Origin: an archaeon
GTDB lineage: Archaea > EX4484-52 > WAPT01
Reading direction: 5' to 3'
NCBI GenBank assembly: GCA_029258795.1
Contig: JAPDKB010000002.1
Location: 172,192-236,191, forward strand
DNA length: 64,000 nt
The notes under the pieces were generated by a model. The model was not told the origin of the DNA. It did not search any database and saw nothing but the letters and a program-made list of their open reading frames with translations. The translations under genes were made by a program, and so were the position numbers. Shown here piece by piece: positions 34,947 through 43,358 of this stretch. Numbering within the stretch: the stretch's first letter is position 1; the number at the start of each line of letters is the position of its first letter.

Positions 34947-35807
34947 TCAGCTCCAGTCAGCCAGCGATTTTCTATGTTGCTCATCCTTACCTTCACTTCC
35001 TTCCACTACATCCTTCAGCTTGATCTCTTGAAAGTCCCGTGCGGCTATCGTTTTCACCCCCGTCTCTTCGGTTATACGCTTCGCAACCTCCCACGGCATA
35101 CTCCTGAGCATCTCCATGCCGAAATGCTGCAGCACCGCAAGCTTTGGCTTCGCATGCCTGATTATCTCAAGCGCATCCTCGCTATCCATGTGCTTCGAGA
35201 ATTCTACATCCTGCCCTTTGTACGGATTCTGGTTGAAAAGGCAGTTAAGGATAAGGACGTCACACCCCTTAAACTGGCTGCCGATGTTATCAAAATAAAT
35301 CGTGTCTCCAGTGTAACCAATCACATACTTATCGCTCTCTATCCTGAAACCCACCGCTTTAGGGTCTGTGTGTAGCGCTTTAGTGGCTGCAATTTTCACG
35401 TTCCCGACTTCCACTTCATCTCCAGCATTAACCACAAAATACTTCTCCAGCGCGTTCAGATGGTAGTCTGTTGTAATCCGTTCAACTCTTTTACCATTAT
35501 TCTCATAACCCTCAATGGCCGAAACGTTCCCGATGAGCACACCTCTCTTTTTGGTTATGCCGTTCGTCATAGCCTCTATCATAACGTTGGCATCATTGCA
35601 ATGATCTATGTGTGCATGCGAAACAAGCAACGCATTGAGTTTTCTCAGAGGCAGGTTATGTCTGGTGGCATGAACAAGCGCGCCGGGGCCGGGATCAATG
35701 TAGAGTCGGGTGTCATCCATCTCAATGTAAATTCCGCCTGTTGCTCTCAGCTGCGTTATCAGAACGAATCTTCCGCCACCCGTCCCCATGAACTTTATGA
35801 AGTCCAT
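34947..35807 (-). CDS. Metallo-beta-lactamase-fold hydrolase
   Basis: The 286-residue protein has the di-zinc motif VSHAHIDHCND and later ligands in KALHTD, GYTGDT and VLQHFGM. It is not RNase Z (no exosite arm) and not a CPSF exonuclease (no beta-CASP domain). Substrate is unknown; phosphodiesterase and lactonase activities occur in the family. TATA-like sequence at about 35827-35838 precedes it by 25 nt. It sits directly upstream of the OB-DHH gene on the same strand, both as separate leaderless units. Confidence 0.82.
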   Translation of the reverse strand: MDFIKFMGTGGGRFVLITQLRATGGIYIEMDDTRLYIDPGPGALVHATRHNLPLRKLNALLVSHAHIDHCNDANVMIEAMTNGITKKRGVLIGNVSAIEGYENNGKRVERITTDYHLNALEKYFVVNAGDEVEVGNVKIAATKALHTDPKAVGFRIESDKYVIGYTGDTIYFDNIGSQFKGCDVLILNCLFNQNPYKGQDVEFSKHMDSEDALEIIRHAKPKLAVLQHFGMEMLRSMPWEVAKRITEETGVKTIAARDFQEIKLKDVVEGSEGKDEQHRKSLADWS

Positions 35808-35838
35808 GGGAGAAGATAGTGGTCAGTGTTTTAAAAAT

Positions 35839-36633
35839 TTATTCGGTCAGGGATTGCTTCAGAAACTCTCTGATGATCCATGCAACAGTCCTGCTTGAAA
35901 CGTGCGATTCCACCAGCGGGTTAAGCTCAACAACATCCATACCAGCGAGATTTTTAAAGCGCTTTATCACGGAAACAATGTCCTCAACTTTCAATCCAGC
36001 TGGAACCGGGTCAGCAACCCCCGGCATGATGGAAGGATCGAGCACATCAACATCCAAGCTGATGTAGGTCGGCATCTCAGCATCCAGCTCTTCCAGTTCC
36101 ACCAGCTTCAGCTCTTCCAGCCCGTTCATTTCCTCCCTCACACCCATGACGGCAATTTTAACGTTATTCAGTTCCGCTATCCTTTTCAGCACGGTTGCAT
36201 GGCTCAACTTCAGGCCCATATATTCATCGTAAGCATCGCCATGTGCGTCCATGAAAACGAGCTGCAAATTATCCAGCTTGCTGGCGAGAAATTTAACCAT
36301 ACCGTAAGTTATGGTGTGCTCTCCACCCAGCACGAGAAGCTTAGCATTGTTATTCTTACTCCATATCTCCTGAAGAACATCCTCCAACTTTTCCATCGTC
36401 TTCTCCACACTTCCGTGCACTACTACAACATCTCCTGCATCGTAAAGCGTATCAGCGATTCGCTCGTTCACATCCATAGAGAGCAGGGCTTTTCTGATCT
36501 CAAGCGGTGCAAGCCTCTGTCCCGGCAGCGTGGTTTCGGTGGTATCGAAGGGCACACCAAGAACGATAACCCTTGCGTTTTCTATATCTTCTCTCTCACT
36601 CACCAGAAAGTTTCTTGTGGTGTTGAGGAGCAT
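35839..36633 (-). CDS. speB: Arginase/agmatinase-family ureohydrolase
   Basis: The 264-residue enzyme carries the binuclear manganese motifs LVLGGEHT, FMDAHGD and ISLDVDVLDPS. In archaea the most likely reaction is agmatine to putrescine plus urea, feeding spermidine synthesis and hypusination of eIF5A, which is encoded about 1.1 kb away. Formimidoglutamase or guanidinobutyrase activity cannot be ruled out. The ATG follows GAGGTGAGATC. TATA-like AATATTTTAAAATAC lies upstream at about 36666-36680. Confidence 0.88.
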   Translation of the reverse strand: MLLNTTRNFLVSEREDIENARVIVLGVPFDTTETTLPGQRLAPLEIRKALLSMDVNERIADTLYDAGDVVVVHGSVEKTMEKLEDVLQEIWSKNNNAKLLVLGGEHTITYGMVKFLASKLDNLQLVFMDAHGDAYDEYMGLKLSHATVLKRIAELNNVKIAVMGVREEMNGLEELKLVELEELDAEMPTYISLDVDVLDPSIMPGVADPVPAGLKVEDIVSVIKRFKNLAGMDVVELNPLVESHVSSRTVAWIIREFLKQSLTE

Positions 36634-36723
36634 GATCTCACCTCATTCACACTTTTCATTGAAAGTATTTTAAAATATTCACCATAAAATAATAAATCGA
36701 TGAGGTCGAATCGAGCCGGGTGA

Positions 36724-36954
36724 TTGTGGTTGGCAAGGTTGGCGAGGTGCAGTTACAGGGATTGTAATGACAATGAAGGTGGCGTGTGTTTGTTTGACGG
36801 GTATTGCGGGAATCCCCAGAGATACACCGAATATTTCAGTGATGAGAGATATGTGAGAGAAATTCTTAACCGTGCCAGAGAGGAAAGAATGAAGAGAATA
36901 GAGGAAAACCTGAAGAAAAAGTACGGGGAAGAAATCGTAGGAAGCATACTTTAA
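36724..36954 (+). CDS. Small Cys-containing protein, unknown
   Basis: The 76-residue product has four Cys in the first 30 residues (C-x4-C-x7-C-x5-C), likely to bind a metal, and a charged helical C-terminus (REILNRAREERMKRIEENLKKKY). No family was recognised. The first codon is uncertain: TTG at 36724 or at 36730, with GGGTGA upstream, fits best. The downstream orotate phosphoribosyltransferase gene has its own TATA-like box overlapping the end of this gene. Confidence 0.6.
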   Translation: MWLARLARCSYRDCNDNEGGVCLFDGYCGNPQRYTEYFSDERYVREILNRAREERMKRIEENLKKKYGEEIVGSIL

Positions 36955-36980
36955 AAATTTTCCGATTCCAACCTTGATAT

Positions 36981-37682
36981 ATGGGTGGAATGGATTTCGA
37001 CCAGCAGGCATTCAACGATTTCATCTTGGAGAACGGCATAGTTGGTTTTTTTGAGGAGCCGATAACTCTCAAATCCGGGAGGCTTTCTCACTTCTATGTC
37101 AACTGGAGAAATGTGACCGAAGACGTGTTTCTCATCGATCGGCTTGCCGATTTCATCATAAGCTTCGTGAGAAGCAAAGGGCTTAAAGCGGACTGCTTTT
37201 TTGGCGTGCCTGAAGGAGCAACCAAGACCGGTATAATAGTGCAGTACAAATGGGCCAAGATGAGCGAGAACTTCGGAAAGGGAAGTCACGTTCTTCCCAT
37301 GGGGCGAGGAAAGGTAAAGCAGCATGGCATGCCCAAAGACAGATTTTTTGTGGGGGCTCCGAAAGGCAGAGTGGTGGTGATAGAGGATGTCACCACGACC
37401 GGATCATCTCTGATAGAGTGGGTTAGCAAGCTGACGGAGCTTGATGCGGTGGATAGGGTAACTGCTATAGCACTCACAAACAGGATGGAAAGAAGGGATG
37501 ACGGGAAGAGCGTTGCTGAAGTGCTTGCTGAGATGAACGTGCAATATCACGCGATGAGTAACGCTGTAGAGCTGCTTCCACTCGCATTTCAGAGATGGAA
37601 AAGCGAGAAAAAAGAAGAAGTGGGCAGGAAAGTGGAGGAGTACTTCAAAACTTACGGATTGGAGGAATTGAAGCTGCTGTGA
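36981..37682 (+). CDS. pyrE: Orotate phosphoribosyltransferase
   Basis: The 233-residue protein has the phosphoribosyltransferase PRPP motif VVVIEDVTTTGSS, the PPi loop FGVPEGATKTG, and the substrate-proximal LKSGRLSHFYVNWR typical of OPRTase (LKSGRxSxxYxD). The enzyme joins orotate to PRPP in pyrimidine synthesis. At 233 residues it is a little longer than bacterial PyrE. TATA-like TTTAAAAATTTT at 36952-36963 is about 25 nt upstream, giving a leaderless start at 36981; ATG 36990 is the alternative. Confidence 0.87.
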   Translation: MGGMDFDQQAFNDFILENGIVGFFEEPITLKSGRLSHFYVNWRNVTEDVFLIDRLADFIISFVRSKGLKADCFFGVPEGATKTGIIVQYKWAKMSENFGKGSHVLPMGRGKVKQHGMPKDRFFVGAPKGRVVVIEDVTTTGSSLIEWVSKLTELDAVDRVTAIALTNRMERRDDGKSVAEVLAEMNVQYHAMSNAVELLPLAFQRWKSEKKEEVGRKVEEYFKTYGLEELKLL

Positions 37683-37735
37683 ACCTCCTGTTATTTTGAA
37701 GTAACTAATGGAGATCTCTGAGTTTGTAGGGGTAA

Positions 37736-38137
37736 TTACTCGGACTTCTTCACCTTCACCAGCACCTTATCTCTGCCAGCCAGCACCCAGTATTCTGCTT
37801 CCGCTCCTTCCACCACATCATTCTTCAAATCTTCCGGTATGCGCAGCTCAAAAACCTCATAAGTCTCAAGGTCCATCAGCTGAGCCATATCACCCATTAC
37901 CGCCACGATCTGAGCTTTTCTCTTATCAACATTCGGGCTGGGTATTTTGGAATTTCCGGGAAGAGTAATTTCTCTCCTTCTACCATCAGCTATCCCTTCC
38001 GCTATTATCCTGCACTTAGCACTTCCGTGCTTTCCAGTGGAAGCTATCTTGAGGTCTATAACAACGCAGGGCACATTATCGATCATCACATATGTACCTT
38101 TTTTGGCCTGTTTTGCTTCTATCTGTTTCACATCCAT
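37736..38137 (-). CDS. eif5A: Translation initiation factor 5A (aIF5A)
   Basis: The 133-residue protein contains the hypusination loop STGKHGSAK in its N-terminal SH3-like domain, followed by the C-terminal OB domain. eIF5A relieves ribosome stalling at difficult peptide bonds. The upstream frame is open for about 100 codons more, but GGAGGTGAT sits 4 nt before the ATG at 38137 and homology begins there. It is divergent from nob1 across a gap with a palindrome (38169-38189). Confidence 0.96.
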   Translation of the reverse strand: MDVKQIEAKQAKKGTYVMIDNVPCVVIDLKIASTGKHGSAKCRIIAEGIADGRRREITLPGNSKIPSPNVDKRKAQIVAVMGDMAQLMDLETYEVFELRIPEDLKNDVVEGAEAEYWVLAGRDKVLVKVKKSE

Positions 38138-38168
38138 CAATATCACCTCCTGAAACAACAGCTGAAAA

Positions 38169-38189
38169 CATATCGAGAATTTCGATATG
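38169..38189. promoter_or_regulatory. Palindrome between eIF5A and nob1
   Basis: CATATCGA-GAATT-TCGATATG is a perfect 8-bp inverted repeat with a 5-nt centre. It lies 20-40 nt from the TATA-like CTTTATAAATATT (38209-38221), which may serve both directions, so it overlaps the likely eIF5A transcription start. The function as an operator is inferred. Confidence 0.5.
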
Positions 38190-38208
38190 AGAAAGTTCAC
38201 ACAGGAAT

Positions 38209-38221
38209 CTTTATAAATATT
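38209..38221 (+). promoter_or_regulatory. TATA box for nob1
   Basis: CTTTATAAATATT lies 22-34 nt upstream of the nob1 ATG with no ribosome binding site, so nob1 is probably leaderless. Its complement may also serve eIF5A. Confidence 0.5.
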
Positions 38222-38242
38222 TTTGGCGCGGAAGTTTGAGTT

Positions 38243-38761
38243 ATGCCTGAAAATGAAAAAGAACAAATAGTTCATGTTCTGGATACAAGCGTGTTCATCA
38301 AGCCAGAGGGGAGAAAGTTCAGTGATAAAGTGTGCGTAACCACCTATTCCGTGATGGATGAGCTTCAAAGCCTGGAGTCCAAGGTAGTGTTTGACATGTT
38401 TCTCAAGAAGGGTATGGCACTCATGCATCCTTCGGAGGAGAAAATGAAAGAAGTGGAGCGTGGTGTTGAAAAGTTAGGAGATAGGGTGAGTAAAGCAGAT
38501 GTTAGTGTTGTGGCACTTGCGCTCGAATTAAGAGAGAAAGGAAAAAATGTGGTGGTCGTTACTGATGACTACTCTGTCCAGAATCTTTGCTCTTTCTTCA
38601 AGATGGAGTTTACACCGGTAGCAACACAGGGGATAAGGGAAAGGGTGGAATGGGTGAAAAAGTGCATTTATTGCAACATTTCTGTGGAGGAAGATGAATG
38701 TCCGCGTTGCGGAATGCACGACTTTAGGTTCGTGCCCCGAAAAAAGAAGAGGTTAAAGTGA
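38243..38761 (+). CDS. nob1: Nob1 rRNA endonuclease (PIN domain plus zinc ribbon)
   Basis: The 172-residue protein has an N-terminal PIN domain with acidic residues in LDTSVF, DEL and VTDDYS, and a C-terminal zinc ribbon (CIYC-x9-CPRCG). Nob1 cuts the 3' end of pre-16S rRNA during late small-subunit maturation. Length and domain order match archaeal Nob1. The end overlaps the convergent membrane-protein gene by 9 nt. Confidence 0.92.
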   Translation: MPENEKEQIVHVLDTSVFIKPEGRKFSDKVCVTTYSVMDELQSLESKVVFDMFLKKGMALMHPSEEKMKEVERGVEKLGDRVSKADVSVVALALELREKGKNVVVVTDDYSVQNLCSFFKMEFTPVATQGIRERVEWVKKCIYCNISVEEDECPRCGMHDFRFVPRKKKRLK

Positions 38762-39793
38762 ATGAGTACTGACCTTTCTGTTTAAGAGGTCAAATCTTTT
38801 GAATCCCAGGTAATACGAGCTGGCAACACCTATCAATGCGGGAACAAGAGTGTTTAGCATCCTATCTATCACCATCATTGCCGCAGCTATCTGGAGGGGA
38901 ACGCCCATCATTTTCAGCACGAGCATATATGCGCTTTCCACGACACCCATACCTGCTGGTGGTGAGGGAACGAGTGTTGACAGTACCACCACCACGAATA
39001 GCATAATCGCATGCTCTATTGAGAGATTTATGCCAAGAGCTAACATCACGAAATACAGGCGCAAAATTTCCAGAGCACGTATGAGGAAGGAATAGAAAAG
39101 ACCTTTCCAAGTTTTATCTAGCAGTATCTTCTTGAAAGAATGGGAGTATTCCTCCACAGTATCCTCCAGCTTTGATGCCCACTCGTCTATTTTATTCATG
39201 AGAGGTTTTATGTTTCTGAGGAAGCGGAATATGAACCTGAGGAGTTTTAGCGCCTTGTTCTTGTTTACCGAAATGTAGAGAGCAAGAATGGTGAGCATTA
39301 TTATGAACAGGATTGCTATCACTATCATTATTGTTCCCAACCATCCGAAGGAGTAAGCATGCAGTAGCATGACAAGCCCCAAAATTATGACCAGGAGGTA
39401 GCTTATAACATCATAAACGCGTTCTGCAACGATGGATGCAAAGCACTTGGATGGGCTGAGTTTTTCCACCTTGCTCAGGACATAAGCCCTTGCTGGTTCT
39501 CCGCCAGCTTGTGCACCCGGAGTTAGAGCATTGACAAGGAAACCGAGCGATGAAACCATATAGATGTTGGAGAATCTCGTGCCTTTACCCATGGAAGATA
39601 AGAGATATTTCCATCGCAAAGGATACAGTAATGATATTGAAAGCTGAAAGAAAAGCGCTATCAAAATCATTTTATGATTTGCAGCATTTATAGCGTGAGC
39701 TATTTCTCGAGGACCTGCTAGAAGGAGAAGAATACTTATTATTGCTATTCCTACAACAGCAGTCACCAGTGTGAACTTTCGCTTTCTATCCAT
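38753..39793 (-). CDS. UPF0104 / lysylphosphatidylglycerol synthase-like membrane protein
   Basis: The 346-residue integral membrane protein has about eight helices and the family motifs GGEPARAY and PSPPAGMGVVES. The family (YbhN/AglD-like, PF03706) includes flippases or transferases for lipid-linked substrates, for example in dolichol-phosphate sugar pathways of archaea. A role in envelope lipid or glycan synthesis is likely but not specific. The ATG at 39793 follows GAGGAGATACAT. Confidence 0.8.
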   Translation of the reverse strand: MDRKRKFTLVTAVVGIAIISILLLLAGPREIAHAINAANHKMILIALFFQLSISLLYPLRWKYLLSSMGKGTRFSNIYMVSSLGFLVNALTPGAQAGGEPARAYVLSKVEKLSPSKCFASIVAERVYDVISYLLVIILGLVMLLHAYSFGWLGTIMIVIAILFIIMLTILALYISVNKNKALKLLRFIFRFLRNIKPLMNKIDEWASKLEDTVEEYSHSFKKILLDKTWKGLFYSFLIRALEILRLYFVMLALGINLSIEHAIMLFVVVVLSTLVPSPPAGMGVVESAYMLVLKMMGVPLQIAAAMMVIDRMLNTLVPALIGVASSYYLGFKRFDLLNRKVSTHSL

Positions 39794-39851
39794 ATGTATC
39801 TCCTCAAGAGTAATATCTATGACCAACCTAAATAAAAGCATTACGGTTATG

Positions 39852-40889
39852 TTAGCTCTTCATATATTCTTTGACAACAGTTTCCACAATAACCAGAAGG
39901 AGGGGACCAATTAAGAAGCCTTTTATCCCAAAAACAACGGGTCCGCCAAAGAAACCGAGGATTACGGTGAGTGGGTGCACGTTTCCTGCTTTACCACACA
40001 GCACCGGACGTAAGAGAAGATCGGGGATGAGACTCAGAAACACAACCCCCAATATAAGCAAGATTATGGCCTGTTGTATCTCCCCCACATAAAATAAGTA
40101 AGCTGCTATACCTCCGTATATCATAGGAGTGTTCAGTATCGGAAGAAACGCAAAAATCCACGTTATCACAGCCATAAGTCCTGCATAGGGCACACCCACA
40201 AAATAGTATATGATTGCACTTAAAATCCCCACGATGGTTGAGATACCTATGTATGATACAAAAAGAACTCTGAAACTGTTGTCCAATCCCGTCACTATAC
40301 TTTCTATCACCCTTCGTTCTTCCTTTTCAAACTTTCTGCTCCACTTTAAAACAAGTTCTCTGAGCCGTTTACCATCTCTCAGGAAGTAGTACGTGGCAAA
40401 AAGGTAAACGAAAAAATCTATTATGATGTTGGGTATGTTCTTTATCCATGATGTTAGAGAAACTTGCACCTGTTCTACGAAATCAGATACGACACTCTGA
40501 AGTGTGGAGATAACTGATTGCGATCCGGGTATTTCAAGGTCTAAAGAGGAGACGTATGTGTTAAGCTTGAGAAGAAACGTGTTGATGTCGGCGGCAAACT
40601 GGTAGATTGTCATTATTATAGTATTCACACCACCGGCAAAACCACTTATCGCCCAGCCGATGGGTCCGAAGATCAGTATGATGACGATAAGGATGGAGAG
40701 ATTGTAGGATTTAAGATAGCGCTGTATGTAATTCACAAGCGGGTAGAAGGTGTAGGCAGTCACAGCTGCGAGCACGAGCGGAGTGGAGAACGGCCAGATT
40801 ATCCAGAGTCCAGCTAGAGCTATGAGAAAAACAAGAACTTTCTCAAATTCTATGATTGAGGGCTTATCAACATCTTTTTTTCTGCTCAT
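39852..40889 (-). CDS. AI-2E family transporter (UPF0118)
   Basis: The 345-residue protein has seven to eight transmembrane helices and the conserved C-terminal motif PVLCGKAGNVHPLTVILGFFGG of AI-2E/PerM transporters. Members export or exchange small molecules and ions, including Na+/H+ antiport in some archaea and bacteria; the substrate is not predictable. A TATA box at 40916-40927 on the minus strand is about 25-30 nt before the ATG at 40889, so the mRNA is leaderless. Confidence 0.84.
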   Translation of the reverse strand: MSRKKDVDKPSIIEFEKVLVFLIALAGLWIIWPFSTPLVLAAVTAYTFYPLVNYIQRYLKSYNLSILIVIILIFGPIGWAISGFAGGVNTIIMTIYQFAADINTFLLKLNTYVSSLDLEIPGSQSVISTLQSVVSDFVEQVQVSLTSWIKNIPNIIIDFFVYLFATYYFLRDGKRLRELVLKWSRKFEKEERRVIESIVTGLDNSFRVLFVSYIGISTIVGILSAIIYYFVGVPYAGLMAVITWIFAFLPILNTPMIYGGIAAYLFYVGEIQQAIILLILGVVFLSLIPDLLLRPVLCGKAGNVHPLTVILGFFGGPVVFGIKGFLIGPLLLVIVETVVKEYMKS

Positions 40890-40915
40890 ATTATTAGAAT
40901 ATCTGGCATGGCACA

Positions 40916-40927
40916 CTTATATAAATT
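40916..40927 (-). promoter_or_regulatory. TATA box for the AI-2E transporter gene
   Basis: On the minus strand AATTTATATAAG lies 27-38 nt before the ATG at 40889, without a ribosome binding site between. Confidence 0.5.
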
Positions 40928-40973
40928 ATGATAATTAGAGTTGGTAGAGTTCGTGCTTGTCATTTTATATTCT

Positions 40974-42140
40974 TCAATCTTTACTCTCTGATTCAACTTC
41001 AACTCGCTCACACCACCTTGCAAGCCGCATGAGGGCAAGCTTTTTCTCATTCTTTCCTATTTCAGCATTCTTTATTGCATCCTCCAGCAATTTTGCGGTT
41101 TTTTCCATCCTTCTCCGATTTACCTTGTACGGCACACCATCTTTCCCACCGTGGGCAAAGGAAAACTTTGCAGGGTCTTTCCAGCTGAGTTCCGTGCCGT
41201 AAACCAGCTGCGAGGTTAAAGCAAGTGCTCTTATTGTAGCTGCACCCACACCCTTCACTTCCAGAATTTCTTCAAATGAGGTGGGTTCGAGTTCCGCAAG
41301 ATTTTCAAATAGTTTTAAAGAACTCTTTTTGAGAGAGATGCTGAAGTGATCGGCAGGCATTGTCAGATGAGGCGCACCATATACCCTATCATTTGAATTA
41401 GAAGTGTAGTTCAAAAGAGAGTTTCTTGCATACATAACACTCCATTTAACGACTTTATGTTTGCCCTCATTTACGAGGTCAACACAGGCATTTCTCACCT
41501 CTCTATTTTCTCTGGATGTGAAGTCAAGGACACAATCACTTCTTTTTTCAGCACATATCGCGGTATGGGGCTCATCCACAAATCCCCTTTCTTGTGTTCT
41601 GTTATACACCCAGTGGTACCTTCTTGCATAATGTGCTGATGTGTTCATACCCTGCTGCACAACACACCACCTGCCATTTTTATCAAAAAGCATGACATGG
41701 TGGTAGAGTTCATAACTGTCCTGCACCGCAGCACTGTCCACTTTTGCACTCATTCTGCTGGTGTAAATGAGTCTTTCTATATCGCTGTCCCCGAGACCAA
41801 GCTCTTCGCCCCAGTTCCTTATTTCTTCTGGAGCTTTTCTGGACACCTTGCCTTTACCTCCCGCTACCTTCACCCCCATTTCTTCATCGTTATTCAGCGC
41901 TTCCTTCAAAGCACCACAGACAGTGGTTGTCACGCCCGAGCTGTGCCAGTCAAAGCCAAGTACATTACCCAATGCCTGAAACCAGAAGGGATCGGAAATC
42001 CTTCTCAAAAGCTCGGATGTACCGTATTCATGCACCACAGCACGAGCAATACTTCTAGCTAGAGGCACCATCCTGCTGAACAGCCATCTCGGGCATTTCC
42101 CGGTGTGTAAAGGAAGTTCAGCGATACCTGAACGTTGCAT
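40974..42140 (-). CDS. DUF763-family protein
   Basis: The 388-residue protein matches the DUF763 layout: it begins with the basic RSGIAELPLHTGKCPRWLF segment and contains a helix-hairpin-helix-like LEVKGVGAATIRALAL near 305. The HhH motif suggests nucleic-acid binding. The family has no established function. The ATG at 42140 is preferred over a TTG three codons earlier, because TATA-like TTTTTTAAAC lies about 25-30 nt upstream. Confidence 0.82.
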   Translation of the reverse strand: MQRSGIAELPLHTGKCPRWLFSRMVPLARSIARAVVHEYGTSELLRRISDPFWFQALGNVLGFDWHSSGVTTTVCGALKEALNNDEEMGVKVAGGKGKVSRKAPEEIRNWGEELGLGDSDIERLIYTSRMSAKVDSAAVQDSYELYHHVMLFDKNGRWCVVQQGMNTSAHYARRYHWVYNRTQERGFVDEPHTAICAEKRSDCVLDFTSRENREVRNACVDLVNEGKHKVVKWSVMYARNSLLNYTSNSNDRVYGAPHLTMPADHFSISLKKSSLKLFENLAELEPTSFEEILEVKGVGAATIRALALTSQLVYGTELSWKDPAKFSFAHGGKDGVPYKVNRRRMEKTAKLLEDAIKNAEIGKNEKKLALMRLARWCERVEVESESKD

Positions 42141-42203
42141 CAATGTCAATAATCTCGATACAAGTTTAAAAAATGTGGAACATAATCATACCGATAAAAA
42201 ATT

Positions 42204-43358
42204 TTACTTATTTGAGCTCAGAAGCTCCAGCATAGAAACTACATCTTTGAGAGCTTTCATGATCCTGGAGATTTCATCTTTTAATTCCTCATTTTCCTTT
42301 TTCAATATTTCCAGCTCTTCTTTCAACATCTCAACCTCAGGGAGCGGCTTTTTCTTGGTTTTTTCACCAGTATTTTCTACTTTTTTCAGTTTGCGCTCCA
42401 TTTCCTTCAACTTGTTTTTCAGGATGTTGACATCCTTCGTTGTGGCTTCAATTTTAACCTCAACACCTTCATCCAATGCAAGGGCTTTATTTACAGTTTT
42501 TGTTAAATCATCCTCTTTCTTTTCAAGGTCTTTCATACGTGAAGACATTTTATTCATCAAACTTTTAAGATGAGTTAGCTCTTTCTCTAGATTCTCCAGT
42601 TGTTTGGTGTCGTTAAGACCGCCGCTTTTAATCAGTTTATTAATCCCCTTTTTATCGACAATCTGAGCATGTTTCAGCATTACCTCGCTTCTTTCAATAA
42701 GTTCATCCATAATTTTAAGTTTGTTGTTTATATTTTCCAACAAATTATCAATTTCCTCTTTTTTAACGACCGATTTCAGATGCACTGTGTGTTTTTCCAC
42801 CACCTCTTTCAAACTTTCCAGTTCCGCGCTTATTTTCTTGATTTCCCGTTTCATCTCCAGAAATTCCCTGTATTTTTTCTCAATTTCTTCCAGCACAGCA
42901 ACGCTCTTCTCTGCGTTTATTTTCGTGGACGCTTCCAGTTTTTTGAGCACGCCGATATCGTCTTTCATCTCCTCATACAAACTCTTGACGACCTCGAGTC
43001 CTTTAAACTCCATCAATGTCTTCCTTATGTCTTTTATCTCGTCCACAACCCTCTTTATTATCTTTTCATTTTTCTCTATCATTTCTTTCAGAATATCCAT
43101 TTTATCCTCGACTTTACTTATTCTTGTGAGAATTTTCTCGGGCTCGACCTCCTTTGCTATGGCTTCCATTCTGTCGTACACCGCTTGCATCTCCGCCAAG
43201 TTTTTTTCATCTTCCAGCAGCATGCCACGAAGCTCCCCTATCTCTTCCCTTATCTCCGCGATCATTTCAGAAGTGGCTTTCCTCATCTCGTTCAGAGCTT
43301 CAATCTTGGCTTCCAGCTCTTCAACTTTGGCTTCCATTCCAAGTTCTTTTTCAGACAT
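42204..43358 (-). CDS. Coiled-coil protein coupled to the giant HerA-fusion gene
   Basis: The 384-residue protein is almost wholly charged coiled coil, with a low-complexity break near 325-335 (GEKTKKKPLPE). It has no signal peptide, so it is cytoplasmic. Its ATG overlaps the end of the giant gene by 8 nt with GAGGAG upstream, indicating translational coupling. It is therefore likely to act with the cytoplasmic ATPase end of that protein, perhaps as an adaptor. It shares general composition, but no obvious motif, with the 1345-residue coiled coil at 23934. Confidence 0.75.
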   Translation of the reverse strand: MSEKELGMEAKVEELEAKIEALNEMRKATSEMIAEIREEIGELRGMLLEDEKNLAEMQAVYDRMEAIAKEVEPEKILTRISKVEDKMDILKEMIEKNEKIIKRVVDEIKDIRKTLMEFKGLEVVKSLYEEMKDDIGVLKKLEASTKINAEKSVAVLEEIEKKYREFLEMKREIKKISAELESLKEVVEKHTVHLKSVVKKEEIDNLLENINNKLKIMDELIERSEVMLKHAQIVDKKGINKLIKSGGLNDTKQLENLEKELTHLKSLMNKMSSRMKDLEKKEDDLTKTVNKALALDEGVEVKIEATTKDVNILKNKLKEMERKLKKVENTGEKTKKKPLPEVEMLKEELEILKKENEELKDEISRIMKALKDVVSMLELLSSNK

